NCBI GenBank assembly: GCA_907163375.1 | Contig: CAJQUW010013657.1 | Coordinates: forward strand, 372,001 to 436,000 | Direction: 5' to 3' | From: Prostheceraeus crozeri | Lineage: Eukaryota > Platyhelminthes > Polycladida > Euryleptidae | Length of the DNA stretch: 64,000 nucleotides | Shown: in pieces, positions 56,459 through 64,000 of the stretch | Layout: the number at the start of each line of letters is the position of its first letter | How positions within the stretch are numbered: position 1 is the stretch's first letter | Notes under the pieces: model-generated | Seen by the model: only the letters and a program-made list of their open reading frames with translations | Databases searched by the model: none | Told to the model about the DNA's origin: nothing | Position numbers and translations under genes: made by a program

Positions 56459-57790
56459 GTCTTCGCTTATCGAAAATAAATTTAAATTAGACGATCCTTC
56501 GTTCGTCAGTTATAATCAAAAACAGAATGACTATATAAGAATTGCTATGAATCCCGGATGTTCCAGTAGAGTAAATACTAGAGGAGATTTAATCTTTGAA
56601 GCTGATAATCAGCAAAGTTATATATATTTACCTGATTCCTTTTTACACTGTGAATATTCTTTATATAGTGATGCCAATTTTACAACACCATTACCAGATA
56701 CCGATAATATTGCATTAGAGAATAATTTTTTTCCAAGATTATTTACACAAATGCGTTTAGATGTTGCAACTCAAAATATAGAAACAATAAGTGATTCTCC
56801 AAGTGTAATTGATACAATGCTTGGATTTGTAACAATTGGTGAAAATAATAAAAAGTATGAAATCGAAGGTTGGTTTCCTGATACTAATGATGGCATAATT
56901 GTTGATGATTTAACTCACGCTGGAACAGATGCAGCAGGAATTGCGAAAGATGTAGAAAATATTGCAAATCATTTAAATAAAACAAACAATAGTGCATATA
57001 AAGAAAGACGTGAATTTAACAAGAAAAGTAAACAGACAGTTAATTGGTCATTGTCTCCATTATTCGGATATTTAGATTATGATAAAATATCATATCAATT
57101 AAAATTTAAATTAATAATTCATCGTACAGCAAATAATGAATTAATCTTTTTTGGTAAGACTGGAAAAAAGCATATTTAAAAATTGATAGACTTGAATGGT
57201 GGATTAAGCATATTACTCCTAGTTTAGAGATTGAAACAGCTATTGCAAAAAGATTAAATACTAACAAACCAATTCCAGTAAATTTTCTAAAGCGTACTGC
57301 TAGTTCAGTAACTTTTTCCGAACAAAGATTTAACTGGCATTTTACTAGAACTTCGAATACTCCAAGATATTTATTACTAACTTTTCAAAGAAATAATTCT
57401 CCAAGTTTTGATAAGAACAACAATCTTTTTCATATTAATACAATTCGAAGTTTACAAGTTTCATTAAATCAAACCCGATATCCAATTGATCCATTAAGAT
57501 TCGATGATACCAATAATCAATTTATGGAAGGATATGATTCTTATCGAAATCTTTGTATAGAATTTGGAGTTGAACCACAATTAACTCCTGGAGATTGGAG
57601 ACATCTATATCCTGTTTTCTGTTTCTTTTTAAGTGCACAATCTGAAGATATTATAAAGACTGGTTGTGATGTAACAATTAATATTGAAAAAAAAGATTCC
57701 ACAACTTCATTGATGGCTTATGGTTTATTGCTAGAAGATGTAAAATATTCTATTGAAGTTCTTAATGGAAAGATGGCTAGGATTAATTAA
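56459..57790 (+). pseudogene. hexon-like major capsid protein (Polinton B)
   Basis: Double jelly-roll capsid protein, starting at MSSLIENKFKLDDPS. It carries NNFFPRLFTQMRLDVATQN, SPLFGYLDYDKISYQLKFKL, TPGDWRHLYPVFCF and the LLLEDVKYSIEVLNG end. Broken with about two interruptions. Confidence 0.85.
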
Positions 57791-57888
57791 TTATATTTTT
57801 TGTAACTTGAAATTTTTTCATAACTACAATAGATTAAAAAAATTCCTAGATTAAAATTTTTCCTAACTTAAAATTTTTTTATTAAAAA

Positions 57889-58377
57889 TGTCGCAAGCGA
57901 AAAGTAATAATAATAATGATAATAAAACGGTTGAATTAAAATTACGTAATATTGTTGACAAAAAAACCCCTAAAACTATTACGATTAACAAAAAAAGTAT
58001 TACATAAGTAAACTAATGATAGAGAATATTAGATTACAAGAAGAAAAGAATGGAGGAATTCTACCATTAATTCCAATAATAATAGGTGACATAGCAGCAG
58101 CAGGAAGTGTTGCAGGTAGGACAGCTGGTATTGTCCAGGCAGTAAATAAAAATAAATCAGAGAAAGCAGCATTAGAAGAAAAAAACGTCATAATAGGGAG
58201 TTAGAGAAAGTTGCTAGGGTCGAAGGAATAGTAGATAATTTTATCAGTAAATTAAATTTAGTTGTTGAAGGAAAACGAGTTCTTAAAAACATTCTACATA
58301 ATGTTGATGATTTAATTGAAATTAAAGAAGCAAATGATATTTCTGGAATATATCTAAGTCCTAGTATGATCAGGTAA
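57889..58377 (+). pseudogene. membrane-active minor virion protein (Polinton B)
   Basis: Relative of 15905-16387: hydrophobic GGILPLIPIIIGDIAAAGSV, AGIVQAVNKNKSEKAALEE and the SGIYLSPSMIR end. Broken. Confidence 0.65.
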
Positions 58378-58492
58378 TAACCTCAGGACCTTTGGTTCGA
58401 TTCGGTAAAGCATTTATTCAATTTTATCTTTAAAAATATATTCTACAAATTCCAAAAATTTAATTAAATTAAAAATTTCTAATTTAGATTTA

Positions 58493-60063
58493 TTGAATAA
58501 TCTCTTAAAAGTACAGAAAACCTCAAATTGTCAGCATTCCGGAGGTGACATACAAAAAGCATTAGAAAACTTTCCTGGATTTATTTGGAGTAAATATTCG
58601 AAAGAAAAACATCTTCCTGGTCATTCATATACCGGTCCAGGAACTCGATTAGATATAAGACTAGATGAGACTAATAATCCAAAACCAGGTGAAGAACCAA
58701 TAAACAGAGTAGATGAAGCAGCTTACAGACATGATTTAGCTTATCGAAATCATGACCTAAGTTCTCGACATGTAGCTGATAAGAAGATGATTCAAGAATT
58801 AGATAGTATTCAAAATCCTACATTTAGAGAAAGAATTGAAAGAATGTTTGTTAAGAAAGCTTTACAAGCTAAAATATTATTCGGACAGGGTTTAGACAAA
58901 ATTAATAACTCTGAAACTTATGCCTCCGAAATTCACAAGGAATATAGAAGGCCTAAATATCTATTGAAAGTAAAAGTATTTAATAAAGATGATATTTGGA
59001 GTGCTGATCTTATTCATATGCCGAATGATTGTGTTTATAAATACGCATTAGCCGTTATAGATTTATATACACGATACGCTTGGGTAAAGCCTTTAAAAAA
59101 TAAAAGTGGTCTGTCAGTTAAATATGCGTTTGAAGAAATCTTTCAAGAAAGTAAGAGAAAGCCAAGGAAATTGTTTGTCGATAAAGGATCGGAATTTTAT
59201 AACCGAAACGTTCAGCCACTATTTGAAACTGTTTATTCAACTGAAAATGCAGGAAAAGCTGTAGTGATAGAAAGATTCAATCGGACGTTAAAAAATAAAT
59301 TATTCAAGAAATTTACTGAGCAAAGAAATCAGAAATGGTTGAAGATATTACCAGGAGTTGTAGAAGAGTACAATAATAAAGTTCTTTCTGGTATTGAAGA
59401 AACTCCAAAGAATGCTTCTGACGACCCTGATTTCATAAGAAATTCATTGATGATTATTTTCCTGATTTCATTGACCATTATGGATTTATATACACGATAC
59501 GCTTGGGTGAAGCCTTTAAAAAACAAAAGTGGTCTGTCAGTTAAATATGTGTTTGAAGAAATCTTTAAAGAAAGCCACTATTTGAAACTGTTTATTCAAC
59601 TGAAAATGCAGGAAAGGCTGTAGTAATAGAGCGATTTAATAGATCATTAAAAAATAAATTATTTAAGAAATTTACAGAACAGGGAAATCAGAAATGGTTG
59701 AAGATATTACCAGGAATTTTTGAGGATTATAACAATAAGATTCATTCAGGTATTGAAGAAACTCCAAAGAATGCTTCTGACGATCCTGATTTGATACGAT
59801 AAAAATATTCGAAAATAATTATTCGAATGAGAGTAATCCCAATTTGCAGAAACTTAAGCCGAAATTTAAGATTGGAGATAGAGTTAGAATATTTAAGTAT
59901 AAAATAAATTTGATAAAGGCTTTGTTGGTTATTGGACTAAAGAAATATGTGAAGTTTGTAAAAGAAATCAAACTTATCCGATTACTAATGAAATTAAAGA
60001 TTTAAATGATGAAGATACCAGAGGCCGATTTTATCAAAATGAATTGCAAAGAAGTGATTTTTA
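58493..60063 (+). pseudogene. PLA2-like domain and integrase in one frame (Polinton B)
   Basis: An open frame (58493-59623) begins with the PLA2-like domain (GHSYTGPGTRLD; YRHDLAYRNHD), passes through KEYRRPKYLLKVKVF and continues into the integrase core (WSADLIHMPND, DLYTRYAWVKPLKNKSG, FVDKGSEFYN, VVIERFNRTLKNK). Part of the integrase sequence occurs twice (59048-59440 and about 59480-59800), and the C-terminal KIGDRVRIFKYK region follows. Broken fossil. The fusion of an entry-type phospholipase with the integrase is seen directly here. Whether the ancestor made one protein or two is not known. Confidence 0.75.
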
Positions 60064-60528
60064 ATTATCATTATCATTATTATTATTCAATTCTAACATA
60101 ATATCAAGAAATGGTACTCCTTTTTGTAAGTTAAATAAAACATAAAGACATAATTGACCACAATAAGTTGTTCCTGGTTTTTGAATTTGAAACGTATTAT
60201 AAGTTCCATTTCCAAGTAATTCTTTGACTTCATTTGTTGGAGGCAATCCATATGAGTTGAACCAATAGTTCTCAGCCTCCGGGCGGTCAAAATAATAATT
60301 ATCTCCTTTTATATTTCTTTGTCCCGCTGACCAATGTACTCCTTTTTGATCTGACGTGTGAAGATTTGTTACGAAATTTACAGTTGGCTTATTTTTTGGG
60401 AATTGTAATTCGTCTCTCATTAGGACATGAAAATTCTTTATTCCCAATTGGTTAGCAATTTTCTTTAGGTCGAAATTTGTAGTTGTTTGTGTTCCATATA
60501 ATTTTAAGAACTCGGTAATGCTAGACAT
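60061..60528 (-). CDS. adenain-like cysteine protease (Polinton B)
   Basis: 155 residues in one open frame from the ATG at 60528. Adenovirus/Ulp1-type virion maturation protease. The likely triad is His65 (GVHWSAG), an acid at Asp81 (NYYFD) and Cys123 (TYCGQLC), with Gln116 seven residues before the Cys, as in adenain and Ulp1. A ten-residue segment (RPEAENYWFN) sits between YYFD and SYGLPP, where related proteases I know run straight on. Its stop overlaps the integrase stop, tail to tail. Confidence 0.85.
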   Translation of the reverse strand: MSSITEFLKLYGTQTTTNFDLKKIANQLGIKNFHVLMRDELQFPKNKPTVNFVTNLHTSDQKGVHWSAGQRNIKGDNYYFDRPEAENYWFNSYGLPPTNEVKELLGNGTYNTFQIQKPGTTYCGQLCLYVLFNLQKGVPFLDIMLELNNNNDNDN

Positions 60529-61290
60529 TTTATAATTAAAGAAATTTCTTATAGGGACCCCAAGAAGTCAGAATTGATAAAATCGGTATTGAGTTAAAAA
60601 ACTCTCGCATAATGATGACTTTCCTTACTACTTATTCGATTTTGAAATGATTATAATATAATTATTCTAATCTACATTGTTTTACATATTTCCATTTTCT
60701 TCATGAACTTCATTTGTTAATATGTTTCATCGTTAAAGTGATTGTTTAAAATTGCTATAACAGCTATCCCGTATATCGGCGTTTATGCGTTCTAAATTTA
60801 GAAGAAGAATTGTGTTATTGTCAACGCACTATTATGTGCTTAACCTATTCATGACTTCACAATGGGAAGTACTTTTATTGCTACCCTTATGTGTTTTGAC
60901 CTATTCATGTGGAAAGAGAAAACGCTAAATGAATTTTGAAAACTGATTCTGAAAATAATTTACGTAGGGGTAAATTGAACTATCAAAATTTTACGCACGC
61001 GTAAATTGAACTGTCAAATATTACCGATGCGTAAATTGAAATGACAAGAGATTCCACGATAATTTTAGGGGAAAGCTGTTAGATGTTTTCCGTTGCTAGA
61101 ACAATAAATCCCTCTCTCTCTTTTCAATTTCTGTCTCTCTTCATTCATCAGCCAGTGTACGGGTTCATTGAATAGTTTTGTGTTTATGAGTTACAATGAT
61201 CTTCTAGTTCACACAATTAGTACTTTAAATAATGGTGAGAGTACAATAACGAAGAATGTCTAAGTAATAATTGCGTCTCCTTAATTTTTC
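60529..61290. other. non-coding right arm of Polinton B
   Basis: No gene. About three tandem units of GCGTAAATTGAACTGTCAAA lie at 60960-61046. The 60567-60640 segment matches the duplicated unit at 18413-18532. Confidence 0.6.
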
Positions 61291-61294
61291 TGTT

Positions 61295-62205
61295 GTTGTG
61301 TCCTGGAACGGTCATGATTTTCAAGATAAAATAATTATATATAATCACAAATTTGAGATTCTTAACTTTTATGATTTTACGGTGTCCTGGAACGGTCATG
61401 ATTTTGAGGAGAAAAAATCATAATCTCAAATTTGAGATTCTTAGCTTTTATAATTTTCGGTGTCCTGGAACGGTCATGATTTTCAAGATAAAATAATTAT
61501 ATATAATCACAAATTTGAGATTCTTAACTTTTATGATTTTACGGTGTCCTGGAACGGTCATGATTTTGAGGATAAAAATAATTATAATCACAAATTTGAG
61601 ATTCTTAACTTTTATGATTTTTCGGTGTCCTGGAACGGTCATGATTTGAGCAAGAAAATAATCATAATCTCAAATTTGAGATTCTTAACTTTTATAATTT
61701 TCGGTGTCCTGGAACGGTCATGATTTTCAAGATAAAATTGTAATTCTCAAATTTGAGATTCTTAACTTTTATGATTTTTTTTCGGTGTCCTGGAACGGTC
61801 ATGATTTTGGGAGTAAAATTTCATAATCACAAATTTGAGGTTCTTAACTTTTATGATTTTACGGTGTCCTGGAACGGTCATGATTTGAGCAAGAAAATAA
61901 TCATAATCTCAAATTTGAGATTCTTAACTTTTATGATTTTACGGTGTCCTGGAACGGTCATGATTTTCAAGAGAAAAATTGTAATTCTCAAATTTGAGAT
62001 TTTGAAAAATTTGAAAAATTGGGTATTTTTAAAAACGCCTAAATTTATGAATTTAGGTCTTCATAACCTGAAAAATGACCAAAATTCTTAAATTTAGGTC
62101 TTAAAACCTGAAGAAATGACCAAAATTCTTAAATTTAGTCCATTTAAAAAGTACGAAAAATTTGAGAATTTTGTCCTGTCCTGAAACGGTCTTCTTCCCA
62201 TTACT
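61295..62205 (-). repeat. Polinton B right terminal repeat with nine iterons
   Basis: Nine copies of TGTCCTGGAACGGTCATGATTT at a spacing of about 80 bp (near 61298, 61382, 61460, 61543, 61626, 61706, 61787, 61864 and 61942), then the terminal variant at about 62170. Most units have AATCTCAAATTTGAGATT-type palindromes. Confidence 0.9.
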
Positions 62206-62629
62206 TAAGTAGGCCTACACATTTAATCGCACATTTAGCTGCTTGGCTATATTTGAAACAAGCACAGTTAATCAGGTCCTTATTCAGTGCCTTGTAGCCA
62301 TGAACTACTTATGAGATCTGCATTACAGTGATAGAAAGATTAATTTTTTGTACTCGCTAATGATCAAAAAGCTTTTCATTTTCATCAACTGATGAACTTT
62401 ATTTTTATATTTTTTCCATACAATTTTTACCTATAGTCTATTTGAACCGCCATCGCTATCATTTGAATCAAGAAAGATCAAGACCTTGATTTTCCATCAT
62501 TATATCTGACTTTGCTGGAAACATCAGACACAAATTTTATGACAGACGGTTGCCATGTGTCCTTTGTTTCTGCGCAAACTGATACAAAAAGGATGATAAG
62601 TTCAGACGTTTACGATTGTTGTTGTTTTA

Positions 62630-62900
62630 CCCGGCTCCGTCCAGTGGATAGGAGGGTTCGCATCAAGACAATACAAAGCGACAGACCTAGTAAGCAAATA
62701 TATGCCCACTGCTGGTGAGGATATGGGCACTCCGATACCACCGGAGTGCTGCCATGCCAAGGGTGAACAGCACTGACCGGGGTAGTTAGCATCCCCGGCG
62801 GTCTGCCCCAACCCTCACCGTCGAAGAGGGGCGGCGCCATCGCTGAGGGGACTTTGGAAAGGGAGAAGTCATAATATGCCACAGGGGATGAAGCTCTGAA
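62630..62900. other. unidentified GC-rich patch
   Basis: Sharply GC-richer than its surroundings (CACCGGAGTGCTGCCATGCC, AGAGGGGCGGCGCCATCGCT). It may be part of an unrecognised retroelement. No long open frame. Confidence 0.4.
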
Positions 62901-63154
62901 AGCTTTGATGCATATCCCAACATGAGATTCGGTTGTCAGGATCCCCCCGCAGTATCAACTTAGTATAGCCACCGATGAAGGGCAATGAGAAAAAAGTTAT
63001 CAGACTGCCAACACCAGAGCTGCAGTGGTAAAAGGTCCCTTTGATTCGCCCAGGGCTGCCACTCTTCCGGTTTAATCGGAATTCCGGCTTTTTTAAACTT
63101 AACTAAGTAGTGGGAAAATGTTCTACCAAAGAACGGAAATTTGCTTAGAGCAGC

Positions 63155-63390
63155 ATTGTAGGGGCCTCTTGAGATCGTTTTGAGGCCCTTTTAAGATTGT
63201 GAAGGGGCCCTTTTGAAATTGTGAAGGGCCCTTTTGAGAGCGAGAAAGGCCCTCTTGAGATCGTCAGGGTCTCTTTTAGATTGTGAGGGTGACCTTTTGA
63301 CAACGTGATGGGCCCTCTTGATATTGTGTGGGGACCCTTTTAGATTGTGAAGGAGCCTGTTTAGCTCTTGAAGGGGCCCTTCAATTTTAA
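63155..63390. repeat. 21-bp minisatellite, about 11 units
   Basis: Imperfect units of the form AGGGCCCTTTTGAGATTGTGA. On the minus strand the unit is seven codons, giving LKRA.HN-like heptads in a 67-codon frame (63191-63394), which I take as a by-product of the repeat. Confidence 0.8.
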
Positions 63391-64000
63391 ACAATCATGA
63401 ATTTCAAAGCAGGTACTTTCGAAAAATCCGCGTGACACTTGATCAGAAGATCCTTCTACAATTGCAAGTCACTGATTCCTTCGTCAATCATGAAGAAACA
63501 GGACTCAACGCAAGTAATCAAGATTCCGAAATAAGAATTTTAGGTGGGAATGCTTGACGAAAAATTTGTACTACGTTCGTATGGAGTTTTGATTGCTTTG
63601 ATTCTCTACAAAATGCGCCTTTTAAGAGGCGTACTAGAAAAATAAAAGTATGAAAGAGAAATCTACCAAATGTTTCGGGAATACAAGGGATTGACGAATG
63701 AATATGCGATTACCTGTTGCAAAAGTGGTGAAATTTCGGATAAGACACCAATGAAAATTGAAATCTTGCAAGCAACTGCTTAAGTGATCAACATTTCCTT
63801 TCGTATTGATGCTATGTTTACTTGTGCCATGGCCTGTGAGCTTTGTTTGATAAAGTAGCTGTCACAAGTTTGTTTATTTTTTAGACATGTCATTGTTTTT
63901 TCATTTCTTATGTTTGAAATACAAGAGATGAGAGAAAGGCTTGATTTGAATCATTGCCGGACCTAAAGCACTTTTCAGTCGGAACTGCAAACGTTTTTTG
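63391..64000. other. unassigned non-coding DNA
   Basis: No gene, element or repeat recognised. Confidence 0.5.

Larger units (their letters stand above)
30289..62205. mobile_element. Polinton/Maverick (adintovirus-like) fossil, copy B
   Basis: Ends AGTAATGGGAAAAAGACCG...CCCATTACT. The 6-bp target duplication is TAAGTA: the right copy at 62206-62211 is intact, and the left copy (29506-29511) is separated from the element by the MITE. It spans 31.9 kb, including a 13.2-kb palindromic element and a 1.7-kb LINE; without these it would be about 17.0 kb. Gene order matches copy A. Broken, with more than ten interruptions besides the nested insertions. The distinct duplications show that A and B inserted independently. 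Confidence 0.93.

Noticed and set aside
61295-61980. CRISPR-like appearance of regularly spaced repeats
   Set aside because: The units are iterons of about 80 bp in an animal Polinton terminal repeat. The intervening sequences are themselves repeated and there are no cas genes.
61217-62091. Open frames with repeated MTVPGHRKIIKVKNLKF-like and SWNGHDF-like peptides
   Set aside because: They are translations of the Polinton terminal iterons; the repeat length happens to avoid stops on both strands.
1-64000. The whole window as a free virus or prokaryotic genome
   Set aside because: Spliced ferrochelatase exons, target duplications around each element and nested LINE, hAT, BEL/Pao and Tc1/mariner remnants show animal nuclear DNA.

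Overview
The window is AT-rich animal nuclear DNA, most likely from an invertebrate; the sequence does not let me name the species. The one recognisable host gene is ferrochelatase. Its last two coding exons lie on the + strand at 21654-21956 and 23084-23278, with clean splice sites and the C-terminal Cys cluster of animal ferrochelatases. Almost everything else is nested mobile DNA.

Region 1 (568-21433) is a 20.8-kb composite insertion just upstream of a ferrochelatase exon, presumably in an intron. It has 498-bp terminal inverted repeats (577-1074 and 20927-21424) and a perfect 9-bp target duplication, as in Mutator-like (MULE) elements, but no transposase I can recognise. Inside are a tandem duplication, a hAT transposase remnant, a possible tRNA-derived SINE head and BEL/Pao retrotransposon fragments. 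A Polinton/Maverick fossil (copy A, 3096-19728, 6-bp duplication TTCGGT) has landed in the BEL/Pao protease region.

Region 2 (23279-29505) is mostly unassigned non-coding DNA with a decayed Tc1/mariner copy at about 25463-26414.

Region 3 (29506-62211) holds a second Polinton of the same family (copy B, 30289-62205, duplication TAAGTA). A 775-bp TA-flanked MITE sits in the left target duplication. The copy also contains a 13.2-kb giant palindromic element (35421-48627, arms about 5.9 kb) inside its polymerase gene and a 5'-truncated LINE (53318-54989) inside its fibre-like gene. Without the insertions copy B would be about 17.0 kb, close to the 16.6 kb of copy A.

The two Polintons share one gene order: membrane and coiled-coil proteins, penton-like protein and packaging ATPase rightward; protein-primed DNA polymerase B and two acidic proteins leftward; then a fibre-like protein, small virion protein, hexon-like capsid protein, membrane-active protein, PLA2-like protein and integrase rightward; and an adenain-like protease leftward. 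Both copies are broken, with roughly ten or more interruptions each.

The most unusual signal is a swarm of short GC-rich hairpin inserts (about 24-90 bp) scattered through the Polinton genes. Several are present in one copy and cleanly absent from the other, which suggests a micro-mobile palindromic element that lives inside this Polinton family.

Region 4 (62212-64000) is unassigned DNA with a GC-rich patch and a 21-bp minisatellite.
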